Source of the DNA: Amylostereum areolatum
Taxonomy: Eukaryota; Basidiomycota; Agaricomycetes; Russulales; Stereaceae
Length of the DNA stretch: 64,000 bases
Assembly: GCA_012932865.1 (NCBI GenBank)
Contig: SAXG01000005.1
Coordinates: forward strand, 558,001-622,000
Direction of reading: 5' to 3'
In this document: one piece after another, positions 1-12,525 of the stretch
Position numbering within the stretch: the stretch's first letter is position 1
How the letters are laid out: every line of letters begins with the position of its first letter
The notes under the pieces: model-generated
Databases searched by the model: none
What the model was told of the DNA's origin: nothing
Seen by the model: the letters and a program-made list of their open reading frames with translations, nothing else
Position numbers and translations under genes: made by a program

Positions 1-411
1 AAGCTCGCGAACGAGTCAATCAACTATGTGCGAAGGGGTGGAACGCTCATGATCTACGGTGTGTACGAAAACGCAGCACTCGTACACTGGCCGCCATCCA
101 AAATATTCGGTGATGAAATCAGGGTATGCCGTCGTGGCTGTTTTTTCACTGTCGCTGGCTCACTATAAATTCCTTTGCAGATCATTGGCTCTTTCTCGCA
201 GACATATTGCTTCCCCCGTGCGGTAGCTTATCTCGACAGCGGTAAAATCAACGTCAAGGGCATGGTCAGCACAGGCATTTCTTTCAATGTTCCACCACAT
301 AGCCTTACTGTCATTTCCCAGGTAACCGACGTTTTCAAACTCGAAGACTACCAAGCCGCCTTGGACAAGATGAACAGCCGCTCCGCGCTCAAGATTGCCA
401 TTAAGCCCTGA
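1..411 (+). CDS. Zinc-dependent alcohol dehydrogenase (MDR family), 3' end only
   Basis: This is the C-terminal part of a medium-chain (sorbitol/arabitol-type) alcohol dehydrogenase; the gene begins before the window. Exons read 1-123, 181-264 and 322-411, with GT-AG introns of 57 nt each. The translated pieces contain the end of the Rossmann domain ([16 protein letters not shown]), the segment VHWPPSKIF and the C-terminal [15 protein letters not shown] complete paralogue at 22165-23726 has the same intron positions and very similar residues, which confirms the splice pattern. Family members oxidise polyols or alcohols with NAD(P); the substrate cannot be read here. The stop is TGA at 409-411. 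Confidence 0.85.
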
Positions 412-497
412 ACCCGTCCTTCTCTTTGACGGTGTATACTACGAATGGTAGAAGTCACAACATGTTGTAGAACAAGCCACGAGTTCATGGTGTATTT

Positions 498-1744
498 TTA
501 ACGAGCAATTTCCTCCTGCGCTGCAATCATGGGGACATATAACCCGTGCTGTTCTCCCAGACCATATGACAACGTCATTCGCTGGAAGATTGACGTTTCT
601 TGTGAACCATCCACCTCAAGCTGTCACAGTATATCACGTCGGTCATGCGCAAATAGGAACTGCAAGGAGTTACGTACCAAAGAGATGATATCATCTAGCA
701 TGTGCGCTTGACCAACCGCCATGCCCGTGAGGCCAGAGTAGTTAGCATTGACAATATGAACGTGGAAATGATCTACACAAATGATATTGAGTGACAGGCA
801 TGATATAAAGAAAGATAACGCACAGTAGCTGGGCTGGTAATGGACGAAGAGACGGAGCTCTGTTGCTTCTAATCCCCAGCGGTCCTTTACAGCCTGATGG
901 GCTTGACGACGGATATTCTTCAGCATGCTCACATGCTTCTTCGTAAGATCACGCAGGCTACGGATATCCTTAAATAGCGTGATCGCAATGAGGTAAAGGG
1001 AGGAGACGGTGGCGAGGTCCCATTTCATGTCCGGAATAATAAGAAAGCCCATAGGATCGTCCGGAGGAGACTTGTAGACGACCTTTTCGGATTCTGAGCG
1101 GCCGCATATGACGTTTTCTACCCTGGGGACCGTGGTGATCAGTAAATTGGACGAGATATCAATGGAGGTAGTACCATTTTGTCCGTGAAGCTGGAAAAGC
1201 ATCGATATAGGGTTTTACGATGCGTCCATAGAGCTCTGGAGTCTCTTTGACAATGCGGACCAGTTGATTTGAATACTGAAAGTAAGCGAGTAAGAAGGGG
1301 TGTCAGGTCACCGAGAAAAGAAAGAACCTTGCGTATGTGAACCTCCGTCGCCGGGCAAATGACGTTGATTTTAACATCGGGATTATTTTCTGATGCGCGC
1401 AACCACCCAAAGAACCAGGAGTACTGGGGTAGGCTGCCGTCAGACGGGTGGTGTGAGCGACGTGAGAGGTGCGCTATACGATGTCTGTAGACTCGATGAG
1501 CTTGGTGTTTGAGACGAGAGTATCGGAAAAGGAGGGCAGGGCAGTTTTCTCGATACGAATGATGGCGAGATGACGGGGGCTTTCAGGAGATGACGGTGGA
1601 GGAGGAAGTGTCCCGAGAAGAGTTACGGTATGCGTTTGGGGATCTGGAAGAATTGAATGGGTAGGGCGGTCGGAAACAGCTGATAGCCTCACCCTCGTTC
1701 AAGACTCGCTGACACTCGAAGTTCTCCAAGTTCAAAGATGCCAT
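498..1744 (-). CDS. DCS1: Scavenger mRNA decapping enzyme DcpS (m7GpppX diphosphatase)
   Basis: HIT-family pyrophosphatase that hydrolyses the cap dinucleotide or short capped fragments left by 3'-5' mRNA decay. The start ATG (complement of 1742-1744) opens MASLNLENFECQRVLNE; a 52-nt first exon (1693-1744) splices into DPQTHTVTLLGTL. Later exons give YSWFFGWLRASENNPDV, PDMKWD, SLYLIAI and RDIRSLRDLT. The catalytic histidine triad reads HFHVHIVN and is rebuilt across an intron after YQPSY. A last intron joins DDIISL to RMTLSYGLGEQHGLY, ending with TAA at 498-500; without that splice a false C-terminus is read. At least six exons. It is divergent from tRNase Z with a 145-bp gap. The identity is firm. 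Confidence 0.9.
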
Positions 1745-1889
1745 TGTTTGTGGGTTTCTCGTTTGCTCGGTTCAGATTGTAGACAAGAGTGTAAGAGTGC
1801 TTAAATAAATAAGACCCGGGGCGGCGTAGTGGACAATTGCAATGACCGTTAGATTAGAAGATAAGACGCGCTAATCTGATCAGCTACCA
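1745..1889. promoter_or_regulatory. Short divergent intergenic region between DcpS and tRNase Z
   Basis: Only 145 bp separate the two opposed start codons, so the promoters and 5' UTRs of both RNA-processing genes must overlap or be shared. An AT-rich stretch (taaataaataag) lies near 1801-1813. No specific factor site can be named. Confidence 0.5.
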
Positions 1890-4800
1890 ATGCATGCGTT
1901 ATCTGCTAGGACAGACCGTAACCTCTTTCGACTCTTGTTCCCGGTCATCCATCCATCCTTTCCTCCTTCACTCCGGTTCCAGCTTCCTCGAAAGGCGTTC
2001 ATCATATCGGGCCTCGCCATTCTCCGAGCACTATGCTCCCCTAAACGTTGTATATATCCTTCGCTTCTCACCTCACGTTATTTGCGGCGTGTCTCTGCCT
2101 CCGCCTCCGGTCCCCGAGACGACACACGGAGAATGAACTGGTCTTCGTCCACGCTCGCGACGTTGTCTTCTGACACGGAGCCATCTATCCTCATCACTTT
2201 TGAAAACGCAAAGTACATCTTCAACGTCCCTGAAAACACGACACGATCTGTCCTACAGAGCAGGAAAGGATGGAGGAAGCTCAAGGGCATGTTTCTGACC
2301 CAGGCCGGGACACAGAGGGCGAGCGGGCTTCCAGGTAATTTAACTGTGCGATTCGAGGCGCGTTTTTATTATTGACATGCGTGGTAGGCATGCTCATGTC
2401 TGTCGCGGACGCGTCGCCGCGTAAAATAGATGTTGTTGGACCACCGGGGACGCTTCACCTTCTGGCTTCCATGCGGTTGTATACGTTCAGGTGAGCTTGC
2501 GCATATTGTTTTTGCCTGGGATGTTCTTGTCTGCATTGGTGTTCCGGCTCGGCTTTTCTGCTGCGAGCTCGTCGCATATCATATCATATCATATTTCCCT
2601 TCCCGCACGCTCTCTCATCTGTCGCATATATTCTGACGTTCACCACGTAATCCGGAATATTTCAGGAACTCTCTTTGCGTCAAAGTCAATGAAACTCTCG
2701 CGTCGCCTCTTACCGAAGTTGAGCCTCAGCCAATATTCAAAGATGACAACATAACAGCGTACTCCTTCCCTATATCATCTACACCCTCATGCTCGAACCT
2801 CAAGCGGAAGCGCGGCGTTTCTCCCGACTCTCCATGCAAACGACCTACTAAAACCGTGGATACTTTTGTGCCCGGGACTGAACGGTTGAATCCTGCTATT
2901 CCGGCGCTGTCCTCGACAGCTAGGATAGACCCCCTCGCATCGCCAGAGATCTCGCCACCTAGCACGTTATTGGATCACCTTCGCGAGGATCCCTATTTTT
3001 CGCCGACACCTCTGGAGGGCGCCGAAGCGCAAGAATGGCGACGTCACGTCGTGGATCATATGTTCACGTGGATTGAGCCTCCCCCGGAGCCCAAGAAGAA
3101 AGGAAAGAAGGGCAAGGGAACTGACAAGGTTGCGGGCACCGATCCATCTGTTCTCCCCCTCCCCCAGATTCCTCATTGGGTGGCAACGGGCGGTACCACC
3201 CCACAAGGACGAGGAACTATGGGATCCCCCAATCCCGGAGGATCACGCGAACTGCTACCCCCTTTCATAGCACTTGAGACAAGGCAGACCCATGCATATG
3301 TCGTCGTTGGACCTCGGGTACGAGGAAAGTTCGATGCTACACGTGCGAAAGAGCTCGGTCTTGAAGGGCCAAACCGCGGTCTGGTGGCTGGAGGAAAAAC
3401 TGTCACATTTACGGTCAAGAATAAAGATGGGACTGAATTCTCTCGGACTGTTAAACCAGAAGACTGCGTGGGTCCACAAGAAAACCCTTCGGTCCGTTCT
3501 CTCGTATCTTCTTTACGGCCACCGGAGCTTACTTCTGGTACTAGGTAGTGATCGTGTTGGATGTGCCAACGCCGGATCACATAGAGTCATTATCATCGAC
3601 TTTTTCGACTGCCTTCTACGCAGAATTTAGGTCGAAGACCGAAGACGTGGAGAAGAGATATAATGTGCACCTCATCTACCACTTGCTGGGCAAGGGCGTG
3701 CTTGAGGATGAGAGATACAGAGATTTCATGTGCGGGTTTGCGGACAATGTTCATGTGAGTTTCCAACTATCGTCTGCCCGTGCTGCTCTGAAGCCATAAT
3801 ATCTCACAGCATCTCGTTGCGGCTCCAGAATTCTGTCCTGACCCCGTTACATTCACGAGTGCAGCATTCAGCCAGCTGCGTCTGAACCAGCTGGACCCCG
3901 AGTTCTTCCCCCCGATCCATTTCAATACCTCACCGACAAAGTCCCTTGAAGGTATGACGGTCCATTGTCGATTTCCCCCAAGTTTGTATCTTACACCGCT
4001 TCACCTAGATATTCCAGGACTTCCTTCGAACGTGGCCGTACTCAAGGCCAACATGATCATAGATGTTCGCCCCGGGAGACCTCCTGTGTTGGACGAATTG
4101 GCACTTGGACGCGACAAGTTTCATCCGGCCGTATCATCTGATACTACCTGGAAACCGCCGCCAGACACGCTGAAATTCTTCAATGATGCTCAGACAAGCG
4201 TCCGCGCGGCTATGAGTGAGCGCGCCGACAAGGCTGAAGAACCAGGAAGCGATCTTATTGCCATACCGCTTGGAACTAGCAGTGCGGTCACCAGTCGCTA
4301 TCGAAACGGTAGGAGTTTTCCACTATGTCACATTCTTATCTGATCAGGATGTATTTAGTGTCTGGCTTGCTCGTCCAGCTCCCCGACCATGGTTCTGTTC
4401 TGTTGGATGCAGGAGAAGGGACATGGGGACAATTGGCGCGTTTCTTTGGGACTGAAAGCTCAAGACCTAATAATGTGTGGGATGAACTCAGACGGCTTAA
4501 GTGCATTTTCATTAGCCATGCTCACGCGGACCATCATGTCGGACTCGCGAAGATACTTGCAATGCGCAAGCAGGTGTGTAGTTTATCTTCGCGTTGTACT
4601 CCAGTTCTGACCATGACGCAGCTGGAACCTCCGCCGACTGAGCCCCTATACCTAGTTGCGGGCTTTGCTGTTCAGCTTTATCTGCGAGAATACTCGAACC
4701 TTGAGGACTTCGGTTTCGCGGATTTGCCAACGAGCGAGAAGGGAATCATCACGATTATCAACGATCATGTGCATTATAAACGAACCCTCCCCGACAGTAA

Positions 4801-5525
4801 ACCATCGTTCGATGCTTGGAAAAGTCCGGAAAAGTGTGTGTATACTTTGATGATATGGATATCTTTAACACAGCCCTTTAGTTCTCGCGTGGCAGTTCAA
4901 GCTCTATGCAATACGCTTGGTTTGGAGAGCTTGCGAACTGTGGATGTCGCTCATCGGACAAAAGCTCACGGACTCATCATGACGCACCGTGATGGGTGGC
5001 GACTTGTGTACGTATGCTGTTTTCTCATCGTTGAACGAGTATCTAATGGGTTATCAAGTTATTCTGGAGACACCATGCCCACTCAAAAACTGGTCAACGC
5101 GGGCCAGAACGCAACCTTGCTCATTCACGAGGCAACCATGGGTGACGATCAAGAGGAAATGGCGAAGGAGAAGGCGCATAGCACGGTCGGGCAAGCGGTC
5201 AGCATCGGTGAACAGTGCGTCCCTTCACTCGCGATTCTTTGCAGGATCCTAACCACGCTTCCGAAGGATGAATGCGAAAAACCTGATCCTTACACATTTC
5301 TCGAATCGCTATCCTCATATGCCAGACTATCTCGCCAAGAAGAACGCAGGGGGCCCCACGGTTGCTCTTGCGTTCGATCATGCACGTATGCGCGTCGGCG
5401 ACTTGTGGCGGATGCCTCTGTATTTGCGCGCCATCGAGAAGAGCTTCCAAGACACGAGCGAAGAGGGCGATGAGGAAGAAGAACAGGACATCATGGCAGC
5501 ACACTTGGTAAAGAGCACTATGTAG
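1890..5525 (+). CDS. TRZ1: Long-form tRNase Z (ELAC2/Trz1-type tRNA 3' endonuclease)
   Basis: Metallo-beta-lactamase endonuclease that removes 3' trailers from precursor tRNAs in nucleus and mitochondria. The N-terminal half has ITFENAKYIFNV and KGMFLTQAGTQRASGL; the C-terminal half carries the zinc motif SHAHADHHVG and the end region FSNRYP, as in long tRNase Z with two lactamase-like halves. Introns include 2335-2387 and 2491-2665; another probably spans about 3492-3545, joining QENPS to VIVLDVPTPDHI. Two in-frame ATGs exist. The one at 1890 adds 81 residues rich in Arg and Ser with no acidic residue until the last few, like a mitochondrial presequence. The one at 2133 starts the conserved protein at MNWSSST. 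A charged Lys-rich loop sits between the halves. The C-terminus is acidic (DTSEEGDEEEEQD). Confidence 0.9.
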
Positions 5526-6185
5526 GCTAGCCTACATAAGCCGCGGGGGAAAAATTACAGTATGTGCCATGTAGGCTTTATATAGCGGATCGTTCACTGT
5601 CTTGATATGTTTGAAGAACGAATGGCTGATAGTGTTAGCGGAGACTAGGTATCCTATACGTCGCCAATCAAACTTCCGTTTGTGTGTTATGCATCAAAAT
5701 GAACGGTATTGTTTCTGGCAGGCAGATACCTGGTGGTGGTGATGGTGGTAGGCACGGCGGACTCGTCCAAACGAAGCCGACATGTTATACGGACACCAAC
5801 CTCACCGCCAGGGTACCATATATTGTGTGGCCACGGACGTACGCGATGTACCTCATGTAATACACATTTTCTAATCCCTTTTCTCCTTGGATAAGTATTC
5901 TCTCCCAACATCTTCCCAAACATCTTTACTCGGCCTGTTGAGTCCTCGCGGACAGGGCCCGATTCCTTACACGACCAGACAGCAGTATCGACATCGTCGC
6001 CTGAAACAAACTACATCGAAAATGACTTATGCGGGGGCATGGACCTCGATTTCAAATCCGGTGTCGATGCTGACCACGCACAGTAGACTGTGTGGGAGGC
6101 GGAGTAGGACTACGTGAATGGAAAGTGGAACCACCCTTCGCGCTACTGTACATGTAGTACAAAAAGGTGATAGATATGTGTGCCA
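5526..6185. other. Intergenic gap between convergent genes
   Basis: About 660 bp between the 3' ends of tRNase Z and WAPL. The small open frames here show no recognisable family, so the stretch is probably the two 3' UTRs. Nothing further is seen. Confidence 0.5.
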
Positions 6186-9100
6186 CTACTGGTCACGAAG
6201 TAACTCCAGAAACAAGACTACATCCCTCGCGACATCTTCTCCCGCCCTTTCCCTCATAACCCTACTAATGTCCGCTTCCCTTTCCCCTTCGTCCTGATCT
6301 TCGTCACCTTGCTCTATACCTTCTCGAGCAACTCGCATCATAAAATCTGCATATAATCCTACGAACTCGCGCGCGTTGGCAGCGAGATCATTCAGCTTCG
6401 CATAGCGCGTTAGACCAGGGAGAGCTGTGATTACAGCCTCTTCGTTGCGTGGATTCTGTCGCATGAGCAAACCGAAGAGGACGGCGAGATGGCCTCGGAT
6501 GATGTATGCACTGGGGTCACTCGAGTCAACCGAGTCTGACTCTATCTTGCGGTAGTAAAGGTAGACTTGTACCAGGCATTGGAGGGCACCGATACGAACG
6601 GCACACTGGCAAGAACGGGCACAGCGACCCTCTCCTGAGCAGTTGGGATCGAGACCTATGAGAGTCATCGTGAGCAGCGAGGTTCATTGAAGGGAAGCGA
6701 TATCGCGTACATATATCGTGAATGACGTTTTTCGCCTCCTCGTCCGCCTGCACGAGATTGGTCAATAAGCCGAGGGCGAGACACAGCCTGTCAAAACCCT
6801 GTCCGTCGGGGTCCTCGTCCGCAGGTGTGTCCGCACGATACGCCATCTTGCCAGTCTCCTCGTCGAGGTATCCATGTCGCTGCTGACGTTGAGCGGTGGT
6901 GATTATGGACATGACTAGCGGAGCTGTGAGAGCATTGTCGAGCAGAAGTTTGCTCCAGACAGGGTTTTCATGTGATAAATTGATGAGGACGCGGAGCGCC
7001 GTTTCCAAACATCTCCCTGCTAAACGGAAGGTTAGCAAAATATCGTTTAAAGAAGAGGTCCTAGCTCACCTACAGAGGACAGGACCTCGTAGCGTTTATC
7101 CCGGAGGATCGTATGGGTAACGATGCACAAAGATAACAGGCTCCGAGAGAGGTCGTCTTGACCTTCTCCGTTGATGATGTCGTGGCAGAGCGGGACCTTC
7201 TGCTCATCTTCTGACCAACGACCTAGAAGGAAGGAGTCGAGCAAGGATAGGCAGTTTTCGATATGCTGGAAGTCGGGCGTGTCTTCAGTGTCTTCCGATA
7301 AAAGTGGTAATCCAGCTGCAAATGCTGAGATCCGGGATGGCAAGGGCAGAAGCTCCGGGACTAGCGAACCGTGGACGGATGGAAGATTATACGGGCGAAG
7401 GGCGGACGGGGGCAAAGCCGCTAAACAATAGGAAACGAGTTGGCGGAGATGGCAAGTCTTCGAAGACAGTAGGCCAGATTTCGTTGCGATGACGGTGTTT
7501 AGTGCTACCAACTTCACCATTGTTAGTTTTCGTGGAACCATAGCCTACATACTGCAACTCACGCTGGACTTTTCCGGCCTGCTGATCCCGGCTTTTTTGA
7601 GCTCTGCGTCACTTAAGCCGCTCGAAATGAGCTCAAAGGAATCCTTGCCTCCGGAAACTGATATGAGAAGGCGACACAAAATTGGTATGAAATCCTCCTG
7701 TCGTAGGAGCTCCTGAAGATCGTTCGACGATTGTGCGGCGAGTGCACAAAACAATACCAGAATAGAATCCAGGACTCGATCTCCATCTCCAGCACCTGCC
7801 CGACGAAGTACATCCCAAGAGCGGGTGAGAAAATCGGTAGCTTTCGCTCTTCGTGCGAAATCGGGGTCGCAAAGCTTCGTGACAATCTCGAGAGCGCTGG
7901 TTAGGCTGTCAGTTGCAATCCAGTAGCAAATACAGATGTCATACCTCGTTCTGCGCACACCTATGCCGACATCTGCGTCCATGCCCTCGAAAAGGTACCC
8001 CACATCGTCCATAAAGCGCCTGCTCTCCCCTTTGTTTCGAAGCTCTGTGATGCTCTTGATATCATTCATCATTCCAGGAGCGAGGAAGACCTGCCCGCTC
8101 GAGCGCCCCTTTCCCTTTCCCTTCCTCGATTCTCCATTTGAATGTTCAGGATCTAGAGAGGGAGACATCGGACGCGGATCGTCCTCAGGATCATCCACCC
8201 CCCATCGACGCCGAAGATCTTTGTACGACTCGCTTTGATTCAACCCCAAATCATCATCCGTCGCACCAGGAGGGAGACCGGTACTAGGGAGGGGGACGAG
8301 GAACGACCGGGAAGGACCTGCATAGGTCCGCACGTTGTTGGACTGTGAGGTCCCAGTGAGAGGTGCGGGACCAGAACGTGGCGGAGCAGGGTCATCGTCG
8401 ATAAGCCAGGTTGGCTGTGTGTTATTAGCCTCAGATGAAGGTATATCCAAAACGGTATCGCCTCGATTTAGTTGTGATGGTATGCGGCTAGAGGTCGACG
8501 ATATAGATATGACCGAGTCGTAGCTCTTGTCACCCGGTGCGCTCTCTAGCGAGTGTTCGGTTCGCGAGCGCGCCAGCATTCGCTTCGCAATAGGGAGACG
8601 CTGGCTGGGAGGCGAGGGGCGGTTTCCGTGTTTAGAAGTCGTGGATGCAAAATTGAACAGATCAGCCAATTTCTTGGAAGAAGACCTCGGGTCAGAGGCC
8701 AGCTTAGATGGACTGGGATTCGTAGGGTATGTCGAAGTGCGGCGCAGGGGCGTTTCGGGAGTTATGGGTGTCAGAGGAGAGGACATCGGGAGAGACTTTG
8801 AGCTCCGGAGAGGAGTATGGCTCGCATATGTGGCAAGGTCTCTGGAGGAGGACGGCGACAGCTGGGAAGGTATAGCTGATTGTGAAGGTATGGGAAGATT
8901 GCCTGAAGTCGAAGGCTTGGACGATGTTGTGAGGGTCGGGGGAGGCGTCTGGCCCTGACGACGACGTTTCGCTGAGGTGAATATGTCAAGACAGGCGAGA
9001 TGGTGCAAAGACGTGGGGACTCACTAGCATTACTAGTGGATGTGCTCGGGGTGGGGTTATCTAACGTCGGCAGGATATCGTCCAGCGCATCTTGTGGAGA

Positions 9101-9640
9101 CCTTAAGCGTTTCTTCGACGAGGACTTCCAACCACGCAGAAAATCAAGCTCTGGTGATGCCTTAAGCTGGGACACAAGCATAACAATCAGCGAGACATAC
9201 CATCCGCGGATGACTCTGTCCACGCGTTCGACGAGGAGGCTATGTCGCGCATAAGTACACAAAAGCTGTGAATTCAGGCCAACCGTGGTAAGAAACGGTG
9301 CCACAGTGGACTTACCTCTAGGTTCCGTTGCGGGATGCGAGTTCTGCCCCTTCGGATATGAATGACCACTGTGACTGGTACGCCCATTGTTGGGCATCCT
9401 CTTGGTAGGAGATGTGGCTGAATTCTTGAAAGGGGAGGGTGTCTTGCCTGAACGAGGAGATAAAGGAAGGACAACCTCGACCTTCATCCTCGGTCGTTTG
9501 AATGGTCTGGTGGGTGATGGCGATGGCGATGGCACGGGAGCAGGGGACTTAGCGACGACCTGGGATTCATCAGAGATAGGATCTTGGGATTGTCGTTGGC
9601 GCTTCGTCGCTCTGCGGCCGTAGGTAAGATGAGCACTCAT
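6186..9640 (-). CDS. WPL1: WAPL-like cohesin-release factor
   Basis: Homologue of Wapl/Rad61, which together with Pds5 opens the cohesin ring at the Smc3-Scc1 gate. The protein starts MSAHLTYGRRATKRQRQ (ATG complement 9638-9640), followed by a long Ser/Pro/Lys-rich disordered region. The WAPL domain begins around DIKSITELRNKGESRRFMDD (near 8050) and continues through a helical C-terminal region of several exons, including TALEIVTKLCDP, FRLAGRCLETALRVLINLSH and LCLALGLLTNLVQ. It ends at LFLELLRDQ before the stop at 6186. The disordered N-terminus is where cohesin- and Pds5-binding motifs sit in other species; I could not assign any by eye. Its partner PDS5 is 36 kb away in this window. Bir1 is its head-to-head neighbour. 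Confidence 0.82.
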
Positions 9641-9860
9641 TGGAGGTAAGTGATCAAGCTTCAAGTTCAGAAAGTTGACTGAGACTTGGCTCAGTTGAAG
9701 CGAGTCGCGTCGCGTCGTGACCGTGACCACCCGAGATATCACGGTTATTGTGACATTACGTGACAACGCGCCCGTCACCAAGTCACCCTCCTCCTTCTCT
9801 TCAACGCTTCGTGCAAGCTTCGTGTGTGCACCTCCTTCCAGGATCCCGCCGTTCTCATTC
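9641..9860. promoter_or_regulatory. Divergent intergenic region shared by WAPL and BIR1
   Basis: The start codons of the two mitotic genes are 220 bp apart on opposite strands, so both core promoters must fit here. The sequence has GTCGC-type direct repeats near 9705-9718 and several TGAC motifs, but no canonical box I can name. An ACGCGTCA (MCB-like) octamer lies just inside the BIR1 coding region near 9906. Confidence 0.5.
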
Positions 9861-12525
9861 ATGGAGGCATTCCAAGCCCGTCTCGAGACGTTCTTCAAGG
9901 CGAAACGCGTCAAAAATGGCACAGGAAAGCGCACCATCTCGGTCAAATGGCCGCATCCCGACACTATCACCGCGACGCCCAGCGCGCTCGCCGAGGCTGG
10001 TTTCTACTACGACCCCAGCTGGGATGATCAAGACAACGTTTCGTGCTTTATGTGTGATAAAGAGCTTGCCGGATGGGAAGAGGACGATGACCCGTTTCAA
10101 ATTCACTGGGAGAAGTGCCGGGATAGCTGTGCGTGGGCCATCGTCCGCTGTGGCTTGGACGGTGATGTTGATCGGAAGGGAAAGTGTGTGGCAGCGATTT
10201 GATCTCATCTTAGTCGGTCCTGACACAATTAACCGCCTTACAGGTTTGTTTTCAAGGACGGGTCGCGAATACCTAACGGAAAACAGATGGAGAAAGCTCG
10301 TCTTACTACGTTCACGACACGCTCGTGGTGGCCGCACGATACCACTAAAGGTCACGGAGCTTCATCCACCAAGGTCAATCTGCTGTAGCTAGGTACTCGT
10401 CGTGACGTTAACGCGTGCTATCGCTTAGATGGCCAAAGCGGGTTTTGTGTATACTCCGTCTTCAGCAGGAGACGACAACGCGACATGTCTCTATTGCAAC
10501 GTGTCTTTGGGAGGCTGGGATGAAGACGATGATCCGCTGTACGCTGCATGTCAACATATGACCTTGTTAGTGTCTCACTATTCCTCATACAGTGACGAGC
10601 ATCGCAAACGCCAGGACAAGTTGGATGTATCATGTCCATTTTTTTCCGAGGTTTCAGCCGGACTCGCCAAGTCGATGTCTTCAAAACCTCCATCCCGTTC
10701 GAGCGTGAGGCCGCGGTCACGGACAGGTTCTCGTCAACTTCAACCCACTCCATCCGATATATCGCCCTTAAACTCGGACGACGAATTGGGGTTCGCTCCT
10801 GAGGAAGCTCCGCCGGCGTCTAAGCGAGGACGCAAGCCCTCGTCGGCTTCAGTAAATGGAAAGGACAAGTCCGATACCCTCAGACGGTCCACCCGCACAC
10901 GAGCAACACCGGAGGTGGATGGCGAAGCCAGTGGGAGCGATCTTGGACGTTCCACATTGCGCAGTAGCACGCGAGGGAAAACGAAAGCCAAGGACAAAGC
11001 GAAGGAGCGAATAGCTGTCATTCAGGAGGAGGGGGAGGAGAGCGACGAGCCTAAACCCAAGGTCAAGACAAAGAAGAATGTGAAAGGTAAGGAAAATGAG
11101 GAAGGGGACGGCGATGTGGAGGAGGCGAAGGAGAAGACTGGCAAGGCGAAGAAAGGACGAGAGAAGAAGGAGGACGCCTCTGACGACGACGACGACGCTC
11201 CCTCCAAACCCAAACGTGGTAGGCCGAAGAAGAAGGTTATTGAAGTGGACAGTCCGGAGGAGGAGGAGGAGGAGGAGGAGGAGGAGGAGGAGGACGAAGA
11301 AGAGGAAGTTGTCAAGCCCGCACGGAAGGGGAAGAAGAAAGCTGCGGAACCTCTACCGGCCGAGGCGGGCAAACGACTCGCTAAGAAGACTGTAGCAAAA
11401 CCTGCTCCCAAAGCGAAGACGAAACCGCTTTCCCCGGAAGCTGAGGAGCCTGGTCCATCCTCCCACTCCCTCAATCATGACGATCTGCCTCCCCCGAAAT
11501 TTCGCGCCAAGAAAACGTCCACTGCCAAAGCACCTCCTGCGTCAACACGTCGCCCGAAGCCGGCCGTTGTAGAGCATGAGAGCTCGGACGCCTTTTCTGA
11601 TCCTTCTGACCACGCACTTGAAGTCAAACCTGTGAAACTAGCTCCCCACATACCCAAGGCTGCGTCTCCAGCTTCCTCGTCTGATGCAGACATGCACGGC
11701 GCCAGCGAGGATCCATCTATCCAGGAGCTGCCACCCGTGGAACCGCCTTACACCGAAACACGGGCCAGGGATTCGCATTCTTCCCCCTCTATTCCACCCC
11801 CTCCTCGCCAGACTGCGCGGAGTCGTACTACCACTGGTTCAAGCGTCGACTCGAAGACCTCCAAGAAATCTCAGCTGGACAGGATTCCTCCATCCTCCTT
11901 TCCTTCACTTCACGACGGAAATCGTAACCGCGTGGCTTCTGGTTCATCTGTCTCGTCCACAGTATCGAAAAAGGGGAAGGGAACACCCATCCCCGCACCC
12001 ATGAAGGAACGGGATTCAGGCAACCTGATGGACGTCGATGAAGCACAGACTGGGGCCCCCAGAGAAGTCCGTACAATTAAAGAGATTCCTACCAATCTCG
12101 GTGGTTCTCGCTACAATGACGGTATGGAGGTTATTGAAGAGGAAGTCTTACGGCCATCTTCTCCCATGCGTCCGCCTCGATCCCCTCAACGCCCTAATCC
12201 GGGCGTGCGGCGACTTCCTGAGATGGCACCTTCAACGCCACCACGACAGGAAGCCACACCACCACCTGCGTCGTCTTCCTTGCCCAGTCTCCCGTCGTTT
12301 GACTCCAACACGACGCTTGCCCCACCCGACGAGATGGCGCCAAAACGTCTTTCCCTGTCACCTGATGCTGGGTTGACGGATGAAGAACGAGGTATGACGG
12401 TTGAACAATGGATTCGACATGAAATCGAGATACAGTATGCGCGACTGCAGCGGGATGGTGAGATGAAGATTCGTATGTTCCGAGAACGGGCTGAAGAGGT
12501 ACGGAGGCAGATCGAGGCTATGTAG
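9861..12525 (+). CDS. BIR1: Two-BIR survivin-family protein (Bir1), chromosomal passenger complex subunit
   Basis: Homologue of fission yeast Bir1/Pbh1 and survivin, which targets Aurora B and INCENP to centromeres. BIR 1 (start MEAFQARLETFFKAKR) has CFMC, GWEEDDDPFQIHWEKC and the fold residues AEAGFYYDPS. BIR 2, made from spliced exons, has ARLTTFTTRSWWPHD, AKAGFVYTPSS, CLYC and GGWDEDDDPL joined by an intron (donor near 10538, acceptor near 10592) to DEHRKRQDKLDVSC. A long basic, acidic and Ser/Pro-rich disordered region follows, with a pure Glu run from 11257. The protein ends in a helix (EIEIQYARLQRDGEMKIRMF), likely the coiled coil that contacts the passenger complex. The ATG at 9861 matches the family start; in-frame sequence upstream is probably 5' UTR. 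Stop TAG at 12523-12525. Confidence 0.88.
11257..11292 (+). repeat. GAG trinucleotide microsatellite encoding poly-Glu in BIR1
   Basis: Twelve consecutive GAG codons, followed by GAC and more Glu codons, all in the BIR1 reading frame. A perfect codon run of this kind is prone to length variation between strains. Confidence 0.9.

Noticed and set aside
11022..11474. Long Ser-rich frame on the minus strand
   Set aside because: It is the complement of the Glu/Lys-rich BIR1 coding region; poly-Ser comes from CTC antisense to GAG codons.
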